Of a stretch of 64,000 nt of DNA, positions 38,501 through 48,702 are shown piece by piece; the stretch's first letter is position 1; every line of letters begins with the position of its first letter. The translations under genes and the position numbers were made by a program. The stretch comes from Lepidostoma basale (lineage: Eukaryota; Arthropoda; Insecta; Trichoptera; Lepidostomatidae). The notes below the pieces were generated by a model. That model did no database searches and had not been told where the DNA came from. It saw only the letters and a program-made list of their open reading frames with translations. The stretch covers positions 248,001 to 312,000 of the forward strand of contig JAHDVF020000581.1 of assembly GCA_022606425.2 (NCBI GenBank), given 5' to 3'.

Positions 38501-39222
38501 GATTTTATATTTAAAAAAAAATTAAAGTTAATAACTACTTATGTATACTACTATGTTTAAAAAATGTATATACATATTTTAATGGTTTTAACACATTACT
38601 AGTGTACATTTTAATGAATGAAGCACCATCCTGAAATGATTTCATACATTGCGCGATTTAAAGCAACGTGTTACGCACACATTTCAGGATTCTCAGATTA
38701 ATCTCCATTCCTTGAAGATGCTGAATGAATCATAGGTATATGTACTGTCTGTTTCCTACTATGATTATATTTATTATTCATAAGAACTTGGGTAAAACAA
38801 GCATCTGGTAATTATCGCGTAGTGTTAATGATTCATTACATAAACCGTATTTATAGCAAAAAAAGCTCCGCAAAAAGCTGTCTGGGAGATCAGGCACCCG
38901 CGGGAATTCACTACAAACATGTCATACTATTTGTGTTTCAAAATTTGTTTATCGAAGGAATGTGGCGATTTCCTATGATGTTACGTGATGTTTGAGGTAT
39001 TCTGTTAAAAAAAAAACACGGATATGCTACTTGTTTCGTTTACATTTTGTTTGTGTAAATTAACTGACCGTTAAGATTGATCTCTAGAAAAGATTTTTTG
39101 CAAGAATACTCATAATATATACCCTATTATACCACGAGATATACATATAATATAATACTTCAACATTTACACCATAAACATATTCACGGGCTTGTCAATT
39201 GTTCGCTCATCGACTCCCAATA
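38501..39222. other. Non-coding, unique-looking
   Basis: No gene found. A modestly GC-richer patch at 38870-38960 (CTGGGAGATCAGGCACCCGC) has no convincing frame. Confidence 0.3.
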
Positions 39223-39225
39223 AAA

Positions 39226-39462
39226 TAATAATTAAATAAAACGATGTTTTTTTAACTAATTCCACTTTTGTCTTTATTTCGACAGCGCCCGGTTTTGCCA
39301 GGCTAGCTGGCATCGACAGTTTGGTCGGTACCCGTCTGTCGATGAAAACGAGCTAGGCGAAACCGGTCGCTGTCTAAATAAAGACAAAAGTGGAAGTAGT
39401 TAAAAAAATATCGTTTTATTTAATTATTATTTCCATGACAGATTTCAGATAAATAATTTGAT
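39226..39462. repeat. ACCGGTTTCGCC fold-back repeat
   Basis: Arms share AATAAAACGATG, ACTTTTGTCTTTATTTCGAC and GCTAGCTGG..GGCGAAACCGGTCGCTGTC (parts quoted). The right side carries the 3' extension with GATTTCAGATAAATAATTTG. Confidence 0.7.
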
Positions 39463-40150
39463 TATCCCAATAAAATATAAAAAACACTGTTATTTATTTT
39501 TACTTATATTTGTTTCTACTCTTCAACGTTTATACATCATGTTATGCATGCACTGCGATTTCTCCGACTCCTTACGTGAATGAAAATTAATATTTGATTG
39601 GTAATCAATTACCCTAGTTAATAACCATATATTGTCATTTTGTTTGTGGGTTATTAACATTTTTCTTTGTTAAATTACATGTTTAAGGTCCAAGTAGGAT
39701 AGTATTTGTTAGTTAGTCAGTGAGTTATTCGGTTTAGTTCCATTGAGTAAGCTAGCAGAATGAACATCTGATCTCTGTTTGCGTGCAGAAATGCAGCTGC
39801 ATACGAAATGTTATAGGTACAATTGCAGGGTAGACATTGAAGGTGTATTTATGGCCGCAAGTTATTCTAAATGTGACCAGCCAATAGCTAGCCGGTGAGT
39901 GTGTCCTCGGCCAGTAGACACGCGGCAGACACGTGTGCGAAGTCCTGCGGAAACAGCGCTTTTACGAGGATATCATACCCAATGGTTGAAACATTCTAGT
40001 CAGGCTGGTTCATTATACAAAATATAGAAAATAACTCAATTTTAAAAATTTCCTCAATATTATTTTTAAGTTCTTGCTGGTGTTTGATTGCTTTAAGTAC
40101 CTAATAGCAGCTAATTTAAAAAAAACGGTAGATTTTACCATAAATCTAAT
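39463..40150. other. Non-coding; short RTE-like remnant at 39520-39600
   Basis: CTCTTCAACGTTTATACATC and CGATTTCTCCGACTCCTTAC are inverted RTE-like 3' sequence without its tail. The rest (39640-40150) holds no gene I can see. Confidence 0.35.
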
Positions 40151-40155
40151 AATCA

Positions 40156-40485
40156 CAAAAGTCCGAATCGTCCATATGAACAAGTGCACCATCTAAAATG
40201 AACATTATGTGTTAAAATATTTATATTTTGATATTTTATTTTATTTCATATCATTGTATTTTATATAATTTGTTTTAGATTTATTTTGTGGATGTTGGAC
40301 GATCGAAGTGTGCGTGGGAGACGCCTATTGGTGGCGATGAGGTTCGCAACCCATCACACCGCGTCTCCCGCGGGGCGAAAAGAGAAAGATGGAATGCCGC
40401 ATCGGTTAAAATGTGACAGTCCATACTTTCTGCTAGCCTTTTGGGGAGAAGGCGTGATGGTTAGTTAGTTAGTTAGTTAGTTAGA
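40156..40485 (+). mobile_element. Element G copy with (GTTA)n tail
   Basis: GTCCGAATCGTCCATATGAA, GTGCACCATCTAAAATGAAC, CGCAACCCATCACACCGCGT and GAAGGCGTGATGG(TTAG)n. Close to the copy at 21672. Confidence 0.65.
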
Positions 40486-40489
40486 ACAT

Positions 40490-40735
40490 ACTCGTATCTA
40501 TGGAAGTTCTGTGAAGTATCAATAATCTTCAATGGGGAGTAATAATTGATGTTTGATTTATGTAACGTTTATGCCTTGTGATGTACAAAACAAGGAAAGA
40601 GAAAATTAAAGTGATGGAAATGTTTGTTTAGTATCTTTTCTTTATTATAAAATAGTTGAAGTTTTATATTGTTGCTAAAAAAACAATAAATCAACACGTG
40701 GTTCTCTATTGTAAAATAAAAATAAAAGGCCTCAC
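40490..40735. other. Non-coding, no gene seen
   Basis: AT-rich. Confidence 0.2.
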
Positions 40736-40737
40736 AG

Positions 40738-41112
40738 AATGGCACCAGCCTATGTATCTGATCTTTGTATTGCTGATAGCCCTACGCTTCGATCAGGAAA
40801 CTTCTCGGCAATAGGCGGATTAGTTGAGACAGAGCCTAGTCCCCAGAAAAAAATCGGAGATTGGGCTTTCGCGGTGACAGATCTTTCCGCCTAGAATATG
40901 CTCCCTGCACGCCTCAGGTGCATTGACAATCCGACTTCAAATTGAACTTAAGAGTTTAAATCCAACTTTAAAACCCATCTTTTCAAAATATCACATAAAA
41001 TATAGACTATTATTATCTGATTGGTAGTGTCGATTCAGCTCTCATGACTAAAAACATTGTCAAAGCGTCAATGAGGTGACTTATTCACGAAAACGGTGTT
41101 TAATGAATTATT
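40738..41112 (+). mobile_element. CR1/L2-like LINE 3' fragment
   Basis: Matches 50330-50700 (GGCACCAGCCTATGTATCTG, GCAATAGGCGGATTAGTTGA, CATTGTCAAAGCGTCAATGA). The frame is broken by small deletions. Confidence 0.75.
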
Positions 41113-41116
41113 ATCA

Positions 41117-41297
41117 AATGATTTTACTGAAATCTCTTGATAGATGTTCGTTTTCAATAATAATCAAATAAAATGATGTTTTAAACTACTTCCACTTTCG
41201 TCTTTATTTCCACATGGAGCCTGGCGAAACCGGTCGCTGTCGATATAAAGACAAAAGTGGAAGTAGTTAAAAAACATCGTTTTATTTGATTATAATT
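41117..41297. repeat. ACCGGTTTCGCC fold-back repeat, central deletion
   Basis: The left side has the 3' extension (GATTTTACTGAAATCTCTTG). Arms ACTTCCACTTTCGTCTTTAT and ATAAAGACAAAAGTGGAAGT are inverted, with one core left (GAGCCTGGCGAAACCGGTCG). Confidence 0.65.
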
Positions 41298-41315
41298 TTA
41301 TTAATTAAAGAACTT

Positions 41316-41685
41316 CATAAAAAACCTTATCAATGAAAGCGAAAATGGCCGTTCACAATGGACATCTGGTCCCAACCCTTATGTATGAAAGCGAGGCATG
41401 AAAATAGAGAATGGATCGCTGCGTTGGTTTGGAAATATAGAGCGCATGGATGGAGAAAGAATGGTTAAAAAGTATACGTTAACGATGTGAATGGAGTACG
41501 GAGTCGAGGTAGACCAAATTAATCAAATTTTAAGGGTTGGTCATGTCAGAAGCCGGAAGAATCGACGTGCGTGTACGACTCGCTGTATGAATGTGGAGGA
41601 AGCTAGAGAGGTATATCAGGATAGAGTAGTGTGATGGTCTATTCTCTCTGCCTACCCCTGCGGAGAAACGGCCTGATTTGTTGTT
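41316..41685 (+). mobile_element. RTE-like LINE 3' fragment
   Basis: AGCGAAAATGGCCGTTCACA, TGGGTCGGAAATATAGAGCG-like and AGAAGCCGGAAGAATCGACG blocks. The end GAAACGGCCTGAT lacks the GTTA tail and passes into (TTG)n. Confidence 0.6.
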
Positions 41686-41689
41686 GTTG

Positions 41690-42100
41690 TTTTAAAAAAT
41701 CTTTTAGTCAGATACCTATATATTGATCACATCTAAAATGTACAATTCTAAGTTCTACAAGCGTGTTTTCTTGAGACTCTTTACATTATTATAGCGCACA
41801 CAAATCGAGTTTCGTTTCAGTTCCCAAGATAATGGAACGTGGACGCAAGATGAACATCACAATGTTGTTACAGATGATTCCCCATGGTTTCTCCCAAGGG
41901 TTTTTTGTTACAGCGTAGCGTTTAGAATAATACCAGACTTCACGTTGATACATTATGAAATCTTAAACCATAACTAGGCAAACACGTACCCATCATAAAA
42001 TTTTATTTTTAAAATAATATTCTAATACCAAAAAAAATAATAAGGCATTATTTTTTTAAACCATTTTTTATAACCACGACTGTCGTTTATTATTTTATTC
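41690..42100. other. Non-coding, no gene seen
   Basis: AT-rich. Confidence 0.25.
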
Positions 42101-42104
42101 TTTA

Positions 42105-42485
42105 TATGTGCGGAAAAACAATGTATGATAGAATATCTAATGATGAAGTAAGAAAGGAATATAAGGCCGATGAATGTGTTATAAATATAATTAAGAAAGG
42201 GTCACTTAGATGGTTTAGATATATGGAACGTATGGATGAAGGAAGAATGGTTAAAAAGATATATACAAGTAGTGTGAATGGAAAAAAAGTCCAAGAAGGC
42301 CAAGGAAGACATGGCATGACCAAATTAATCAATTACTGAAAGGAGGAACAATCGACGAGCGTGCATGTTACGATGTGCGAATGTAGAAGAGACGCGAGAG
42401 TTATGTCAGGATAGAACAATCTGGCGATCCATCCTCTCTGTCTACCCTTCCGGGGAAACGGCGTGATGGTTAGTTAGTTACTTAA
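42105..42485 (+). mobile_element. RTE-like LINE 3' fragment, (GTTA)n tail
   Basis: Frame MCGKTMYDRISNDEVRKEYK, VINIIKKGSLRWFRYMERMD and [14 protein letters not shown], later frame-shifted, ending GGCGTGATGGTTAGTTAG. Confidence 0.75.
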
Positions 42486-42509
42486 AATTTATAACAATGC
42501 TATGATATC

Positions 42510-42790
42510 ACCATTTTTTTTATTCAATTTTCGGAAGTGTCGCGATAGCAGTTTCACCTACCGATGTCGGCATCATCAGTTATTACAAATATCCTTTGAC
42601 CAAACCCAAAACCCAAAGAATTGATTATAACATCTAACGATAACAACATCGGTTGGCCAAACAGCTGTTGCGACACCCCAAAAAAGTTAAAAATAAAATT
42701 TTGATATCGTAAAATAATTATAAATTTTAACAGTTAATAATGTTGAAGTATCATAGTGTTTCGGCCGAAATATTGGCAATTCGTTTGATT
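42510..42790. repeat. Fold-back repeat of GCTAAC-type with hammerhead-like core
   Basis: Minus core about 42540-42585: CTGATGA, T, GCCGACATCGGTAGGT, GAAAC, TGCT, ATC (GTC mutated). The plus arm at about 42625-42670 is decayed. The outer GTTAATAATGTTGAAGTATC block matches 13200. Confidence 0.6.
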
Positions 42791-42892
42791 CAATGTCATG
42801 ATAGATTAGTGAGTTTTACAATAATACAATAGGCTTAAGTAAGTTCATTTTAGATAAACTTAAGGCGTTAACACTGTGGAATTCCAAAGTGA

Positions 42893-43188
42893 CGAATTTT
42901 TATGAATGAAAACACTGTTTTTTTTTTCACTTTCGAGTTTATTTTTCTCGACATGTTTCGAAGGCTAACACCTTCATCATCGGGAGACAGATATAAACTA
43001 TATAAACTGATCACATTCGAAGTCGGAATAATCGACGTGCGTGCATGGGACGATGTATGAATGTAGAGGAAGCCCGAGAGGTATGCCAGGACAGAGCATT
43101 GTGGCGATCCATCCTCTCTGCCTAGGTTAGTTAGTTAGTTAAACTCAAAAGTGGAAAAAAAACGTGTTTTTATTCATAAAAATTCGTA
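42893..43188. repeat. Fold-back repeat with hammerhead-like core, split by an RTE-like insertion
   Basis: Left arm TTTTTATGAATGAAAACACT, then CACTTTCGAGTTTATTTTTC. Right arm AAACTCAAAAGTGGAAAAAA at 43141-43160 and GTTTTTATTCATAAAAATTC. Minus core 42951-42993: stem I CTC/GAG, CCGATGA, T, GAAGG-loop-CCTTC, GAAAC, AT, GTC. The RTE-like 3' end at 43008-43140 lies between the arms. Confidence 0.65.
43008..43140 (+). mobile_element. RTE-like LINE extreme 3' end
   Basis: CACATTCGAAGTCGGAATAA, CGATGTATGAATGTAGAGGA and the TAGTTAGTTAGTTA tail; about 130 bp. Confidence 0.65.
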
Positions 43189-43189
43189 T

Positions 43190-43560
43190 GTAAGTTCAAG
43201 TTAATTTTTCTACTGTACCCACCCTGACAATCTTGAACGTAACTTAAATAATGGTTTAAAATATTATTTTATAATTTCATGGTTATTAGTGCTCATCCTG
43301 GCGATGTTTATTACGAAAGAATGCGGATATTGCCGGAAATATTGTCATATTCCCTTCCGTTATTATGTCGGCCTGGAATGCGGAGAATTCTGGAATGTTT
43401 TCTTTATTCATTTTACCTCCTAATATTACACCCTTTCTGAACACATTCTCGGAGAGATTACAGCCAAATCTTCCGGAAAACGTTCAATTTATGCTTACCT
43501 CAAATCGTGTGCAAAACAATCAGAAATTCTATTGATTGTCGAGGTTTTAGTTTGGTAAAA
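43190..43560. other. Unique-looking non-coding block
   Basis: Slightly less AT-rich (ATGCGGAGAATTCTGGAATG, TTCTCGGAGAGATTACAGCC). No frame or domain. Could be non-coding regulatory DNA or an undetected 5' exon; I have no support for either. Confidence 0.2.
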
Positions 43561-43568
43561 CTCCATTA

Positions 43569-43788
43569 TAATAGTTATAATAATAAACGTGAATGTTTAA
43601 TGGTTTTACTATGTTTTTATTCATATAATCTCTTATACAAATATTAGTTACAAATTTGTTTCGCCTTGCGAGGTTGAAAATGCCCTCGCAAGGCGAAACA
43701 AATTTGTAACTAATATTTGTATAAGAGATTATATGAATAAAAACATAGTAAAACCATTAAACATTCACGTTTATTATTATAACTATAA
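43569..43788. repeat. Perfect palindrome with ~100-bp identical arms
   Basis: The left arm ends at GCCTTGCGAGG and the right arm starts at CCTCGCAAGGC, with about a dozen bases between. The arms appear identical over about 100 bp, including ACATAGTAAAACCATTAAAC and ACAAATTTGTAACTAATATT. Each arm holds GCGAAAC followed by AAATTTGTA, the hammerhead-like GAAAC..GTA order. It is preceded by GGTTTTAGTTTGGTAAAACT, a head also seen at 11450 and 63505. Confidence 0.8.
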
Positions 43789-43799
43789 CTAACTAATCA

Positions 43800-44055
43800 G
43801 AAATTCTTTATAAGTAACTAGGCACTTACGGTATCATTAGCCATAATAAGCTTAAAGATGGTGAATACGTGATGTTTTGCTTATGTTTACATCAATATCT
43901 CAAATGATTGCGTGGATTTTCACGGTTAGTAGTAGTATGTTTTTGGGATTTTAGGTATATCCATGTCATTCTCGATCGACGTTTAAGAGATCGTCGCAGC
44001 TTCCATCTTCAGGGTAGTTAGCTAATACTCCACACAACACGGCATCTTGCATAGT
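43800..44055. other. Non-coding, no gene seen
   Basis: No recognised content. Confidence 0.2.
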
Positions 44056-44059
44056 CACA

Positions 44060-44545
44060 TAACACAGCAGCAAATGTCCAGAAAGGATACGATACAAGCT
44101 CTGCTGGACGGTCTTCAAGGCGTTTCATGGTATGGCACCAGCTTATATATCTGAACTCTGCATCAACGAAAACCTGAATGCCGGACAGTCTATATTGCTA
44201 ATACTTCTGCGATCGGTAGATTGACTGTGCCAAAACGCTGTCCTACCACAACATTTGGCGACCGAGCCTTCGTGGTAGCCGGCCATTCAGCCTGGAACAA
44301 TCTTCCAGCAGACCTTAAGTGCATTGAAAATCAATCAGAGTTTAGATTGATACTCAAAACGCACATTTTCAAATTATCCTTTCCTGATAAGAAGGGTTGA
44401 TCGACTTCGTTGGGTGCAGCCCTCATACTAAATATGTTTATTTTTGAATAGCTCATATAACGGATCATTTTCTACGGCACCATTGAAATGAGTGATTCAT
44501 AAAAATGACACTCTATTAATTATCCAATTTATTATTATTATATTA
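44060..44545 (+). mobile_element. CR1/L2-like LINE 3' fragment, diverged
   Basis: ACGATACAAGCTCTGCTGGA, TATGGCACCAGCTTATATAT, GGTAGCCGGCCATTCAGCCT and an ATT-rich end. More diverged from 48949-50734 than the 40738 copy, so probably an older insertion or another subfamily. Confidence 0.7.
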
Positions 44546-44875
44546 TAATACCTACCCTGAAGTAAGTCAACAACTACCCTCATAACTACCCTGAAAGCGG
44601 AGATCGAAATGATTTCCGAAACGTCGACCGAGAAAGACAAGTTACTAGGATTTATCCAAGATTACAATAAACATCGTTTCACTTTTAATATTACTATATA
44701 AAATTTTCGTACGATATAATAAAATTGCTTAAATAGAAATGTATTGATTGTTACACATAGGTAGACGAATAATTAAATACATTGTGAACAGTATTCCAAT
44801 TTAAAGAGATTTTAATAAAATAGATACAAATAAATAAGTAAACATTCGTATAAAGCACTTATTGTGGCCTGACAT
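44546..44875. other. Non-coding; possible repeat remnant
   Basis: CCTGAAAGCGGAGATCGAAATGATTTCC-type order around 44580-44640 (parts: CCTGAAAGCGGAG; TTTCCGAAACGTCGACC) vaguely resembles the hammerhead-like order, but the stem does not close convincingly. Confidence 0.25.
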
Positions 44876-44879
44876 TATT

Positions 44880-45100
44880 AAATAAAATAATAATACACTT
44901 TGAGTAATTTGTATCAACACCACTTTATTTGGTAACACCAACTGGTTTCACTCCCACCGGAGCTTCGTCAGGGTGAGAGAATAAACCAGTTTATTATCTC
45001 ACCCTGACGAACTCCGGTGGGAGCGAAACCGGTTGGTGTTACCAAATAAAGTGGTGTTAATACAAATTACTAAAAGTGTATTATTATTTTATTAAATAAA
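44880..45100. repeat. Palindrome with two hammerhead-like cores (CTGACGA type)
   Basis: Arms of about 100 bp share ACACTTT.AGTAATTTGTAT and CCACTTTATTTGGTAACACC. Plus core: stem I CACC 45000-45003 with GGTG 45035-45038; CTGACGA 45004-45010; A; CTCC/GGAG stem II; GAAAC 45025-45029; CG; GTT. The minus core (44936-44977) reads CTGACGA, A, GCTCC..GGAGT, GAAAC, CA, GTT. Confidence 0.75.
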
Positions 45101-45104
45101 TATG

Positions 45105-45598
45105 GTGTTCTTCTACAGACCCTTATGTATGGAAGCGAAGCATGGAACTGGCAAAATAAGGATGAAAGTAGAATAAATGCAGAAGAAATGAGATCTCTTA
45201 GACGAATGTGTAGATACTATGTGTACGATGAGTGTCGAATGAAAATATAAGAAGTGAATGCGGTGCGAATGATGGTGTTATGAACAAAATAATGAAAGGA
45301 TCATTAAGATGGTTTTGGACATATGGAAAGAATGAATGAAGAAAGAATGGTAAAAAAATTATATGTTAATGATGTAAATGGAACCAGAAATAGAGGAAGA
45401 CCGAGGAAAACGTGGCACGATCAAATAAATCAAATATTGAATGTCGGCCATGTGAGGAGTCAGAGAAATTGACGCGCGTGCATGACACGATGTATGAATG
45501 TTGCGTAAGCGAGAGAAAGATGTCAGGAAAGAAATGTGTGGCAGTCCATTCTTTCTGCCTACCCCTTCGGAGAGACGGCGCGATAGTTAGTTAGGTAA
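45105..45598 (+). mobile_element. RTE-like LINE 3' fragment with tail
   Basis: From ATGGAAGCGAAGCATGGAAC through GAAGACCGAGGAAAACGTGG and AGTCAGAGAAATTGACGCGC to GGCGCGATAGTTAGTTAG. Frames disrupted. Confidence 0.75.
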
Positions 45599-46320
45599 AT
45601 AAATAAGTTCATAATTTTGGGTTTTATATCGTTATCGTTCTATCTTTCAGTAATTGATTAATTTGGTCATGCCATGTCTTCCTTACCCTTCCTCGACTTC
45701 TTTTTCCATTCACACTACTTGTAATTATTTTGTATTTACATTTGTACAAATATTTATGTTATTATTGTTTTGCTTTTAAATACGAACATGATTATATTAA
45801 GTGAGAATTAGCAGGCTAATATTTACAAATAAATCGAGTGTAGAAAACTGCCAAAAAATTCTCACGCCAAACAACGATAGATCACAAATCTAAAATAATC
45901 TTCATCTTAAAAAAAATACAAACAAGCAAAGTAAGAATTGGCCGCACATGGCCTGAACCCACAACAGCCACAGCGACCCTTACAAAAAAGGTAAGACGTT
46001 GAAACAAAAACACATCCATAAATTTTCATTTCAGAAATTTGAGAACGCTTTTGGACTTAAGGTCCTAATGAAGACTTCAACATAATGTCCATGGTAAGGG
46101 AACATTATTGGTCTCGAATACTTAGAGGAGTTTCCACGTGTCAATTTACTATTTTATTTCGAAACCGTGTTTTTTAATGGGGCAAGTTATTTTTAAAATA
46201 ATTTAACCCCATCTCCATACTAGAAAACAACTGACTGACGCTACCCTTATCACTCTAAAAACATTGTTAAATAAACAAAGTTGTAAAGTATGTATAATAA
46301 GAATTATGAATGATTATGTA
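45599..46320. other. Non-coding, mostly unique
   Basis: A short inverted RTE-like scrap at 45650-45725 (GATTAATTTGGTCATGCCAT). Otherwise nothing recognised. Confidence 0.3.
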
Positions 46321-46321
46321 T

Positions 46322-46465
46322 AATGACGAGCTTCGTGGCCGAGTGGTAAGTGCATTGACTGCCGCCCCGAAGGTTCCGGGTTCGATTTCCGGAGATGGCA
46401 GTGTGATTGTCACAAGGTCTTTGGTCTGGTGCAGAATTCACTTGACAATAAAATGGCGATAGATT
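46322..46465 (+). mobile_element. tRNA-derived SINE, family 1
   Basis: A-box TGGCCGAGTGG and B-box GGTTCGATTTC about 40 bases apart, then GGCAGTGTGATTGTCACA, GGTGCAGAATTCACTTGAC and AATAAAATGGCGATAGATT. It abuts the (ATT)n end of a minus-strand CR1-like fragment. Confidence 0.75.
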
Positions 46466-46660
46466 ATTAATAATAATAATAATAAGTGCCGTTTTTGTGA
46501 TGTTATCACCTTAAGGGCGCATTAAGACGTGTTTTAAATCTAAATGTGAACGCTGCATCTGATTGATATTCGCGATCGGTTAGAAAATTTAATAGAACAA
46601 AATATGCAAGTTTTAAATTGGGTATGAAATATGAAAAATATGAAATTGGGAATAAAATAT
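46466..46660 (-). mobile_element. CR1/L2-like LINE 3' end
   Basis: (ATT)n on the minus strand, then GCACTTATTA.., AACACGTCTTAATGCGCCCT and TTCTATTAAATTTTCTAACC, matching 12830-12980. Confidence 0.7.
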
Positions 46661-46664
46661 GAAA

Positions 46665-46757
46665 AGAGGAAGCGTGAGAAGTATGTCAGGACAGAAAAGT
46701 GTGGCGGTCCATTATTTCTGCCTTCCCCTCCGGAGAGACGGCGTGATGGTAAGTAAG
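46665..46757 (+). mobile_element. RTE-like LINE extreme 3' end
   Basis: AGAAGTATGTCAGGACAGAA and GGCGTGATGG followed by a degenerate GTTA tail. It meets a minus-strand copy tail-to-tail at about 46760. Confidence 0.6.
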
Positions 46758-46766
46758 TTAGATTAA

Positions 46767-47320
46767 CTAACTAACTAACCATCACGCCGTCTCCCCAAAG
46801 GGGTAGGCAGAAAGAATGGACTGCCACACCTTTCTTTCCTGACATATTTCTGTCGCTTCCTCAACATTTATACATCGTGTCATGCACGTGCGTCGATTTC
46901 TCTGACTCCTCACATGGCCGACATTCAATATTTGATTTATTTGATCGTGACACGTTTTCCTCGGTCTTCCTCTATTTCTGGTTCCATTTACATCGTTAAC
47001 ATAATTTTTTTACCATTCTTTCTTCATTCATTCTTTCCATATGTCCAAACCATCTTAATGATCCTTTCATTATTTTGTTCATGACACCATCATTCGCACC
47101 GCATTCACTTCTTATATTTTCATTCGACACTCTATCGTACACAGAATATATATCAACACATCCGTCTAAGAGATCTCATTTCTACTGCATTTATTCTACT
47201 TTCATCCTTCCTTTGCCAGTTCCATGCTTCACTTCCATACATAAGGGTCGGTAGAAGAACACCATTGTGCACTGCCATTCTAGCTTTTTTGGATAGGTTT
47301 TTGTTTAGTAAGTTAGATAG
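46767..47320 (-). mobile_element. RTE-like LINE 3' fragment with tail
   Basis: Tail AACTAACTAACC at 46767. The minus strand includes GTGCATGACACGATGTATAA, AGAAATAGAGGAAGACCGAG and TTCTACCGACCCTTATGTAT. Frames are decayed but blocks match 52213-53025. Confidence 0.75.
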
Positions 47321-47798
47321 TTTAATTATTTTTAAAGTTGATACGAGGAAACTTCCCTTCTCTAAGAATTATGATCAGACGCATAATGACCTGCGCATGT
47401 TTTCAACAATCCGTTGAGCCGTTGGATTTTGAACCGAAATTCATTTGGAACAGTTTGGTGGTGTAACTTACGGACCGAACATGTGAAGAAATTTGGCAAA
47501 ATTTCAACGGAAGCTGCTCGAAGATTCGGCTTATTCCGGAATTCGCGGCAAAACCGCTCCGTCCTCTTGCTGTTATTTCAAATGTACAAGTTAACATTTA
47601 GGCCGTGGACATGTGGTAGAAATGGCGGAGAAATAACTTCGTTCATTTTAAATGGCACGGGAACGCAAGATGTTATATGTATATATATTGAAGGAGATTG
47701 ACAAGCCAGTAATTTAAATTTAAACGCAGAATTATTTCTAGAACAATGAATGATTTGAATGATAAGGAAATGATGAATCGTATTCATTATTTAATATA
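47321..47798. other. Non-coding; unique sequence
   Basis: Overlapping short frames at 47400-47700 on both strands are without recognisable content; not called. Confidence 0.25.
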
Positions 47799-47800
47799 TT

Positions 47801-47962
47801 AACTAACTAACTAACCATCACGCCGTCTCCCCGAAAGGGTAGGCAGAAAGAATGGACTGTCACACTTTAACCGATGCGGCACTCCATCCTTCTCTTTTCG
47901 CCCCGCGGGAGACGCGGTGTGATGGGTTGCGAACCTCATCGCCACCAACAGGCATCTCCCAA
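47801..47962 (-). mobile_element. Element G copy, 5' truncated
   Basis: Tail AACTAACTAACC, then inverted GTAGGCAGAAAG, GATGCGGCACTCCATCC and TGGGTTGCGAACCTCATC. Confidence 0.65.
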
Positions 47963-48126
47963 TAATATATTATAGAATTGTATATCATCGTTTAAGAAAC
48001 AATAAATATATACATATAATGATAATTTAGAAAAACCTCTCTGCTAATATTCTCCAAGAGCATGCAGATAGCAGTCCGAGCCCACAGCTAGGGGAGTCTA
48101 GCGGTACGCCACACTGAGAGCCGCCA

Positions 48127-48700
48127 TTTGTAATAATAATAATAATAATAATAATATGCTAACTTTTAAAGCGCCGCTTTCGTGATGTAATCACCTCAAG
48201 GGCACATTAACCGTTTTAGTGCTAAGTAATTTTTGCAAAAGTGTGTCAATTGCTATACATATATTGATTAATTAAGAGTGAAAAATAATGGTGTCAAATA
48301 AAACACTCTTATTTACACAAATATCAATCAATTTTAATAATTCTTTAATGAGCACCAAAAACACACTGAAACTCGCAGCGTTTATGCGCTGCGTCGCAAT
48401 TTTCGATACAAACGATCGCAGCGCTTTTGTGCTGCGTAGCATTCTAACGGTTAAGACGTGTTTTAAATCTAAATGTGAACGCTGCATCTGATTGATATTC
48501 GCGATCGATTAGAAAGTATAATAGAACAAAATATGCAAGTTTTAAATTGGGTATGAAATATAAAAAAGATAGGTGTTCAGCTTAGATCTGAAATCTGTCG
48601 GATCATTTATGCATCTAAGGTATGAATGAAGATTGTTCCAAGTTGATGAACCGGCTATCGCAAACGCTCGATTTGGATCCCCGAAATTTGTGGACTAGGG
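48127..48700 (-). mobile_element. CR1/L2-like LINE 3' fragment interrupted by a piggyBac-like MITE
   Basis: Minus-strand 3' UTR with ATT tail (48127-48206) continues at 48451-48700 (GACGTGTTTTAAATCTAAAT, GATATTCGCGATCGATTAGA, GGATCATTTATGCATCTAAG). The intervening 48211-48450 is flanked by TTAA on both sides. Confidence 0.75.
48211..48450. mobile_element. piggyBac-like MITE, 240 bp, TTAA target duplication
   Basis: Ends CCGTTTTAGTGCT and AGCATTCTAACGG form 13-bp imperfect inverted repeats, flanked by TTAA at 48207-48210 and 48451-48454. Removing the element with one TTAA restores the CR1-like GCACATTAAGACGTG as in other copies. TTAA duplication is the hallmark of piggyBac. The element is non-coding and has internal GC-rich hairpins (CAGCGTTTATGCGCTG). 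Confidence 0.75.
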
Positions 48701-48702
48701 CA

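Noticed and set aside
43466..43520. TTTGAG|GTAAGC on the minus strand as a splice donor
   Set aside because: No start codon or coding content in the short upstream stretch.
44570..44650. CCTGAAAGCGG..CCGAAACG as another hammerhead-like core
   Set aside because: The stem between the two boxes does not close and no GTH follows at the right distance.
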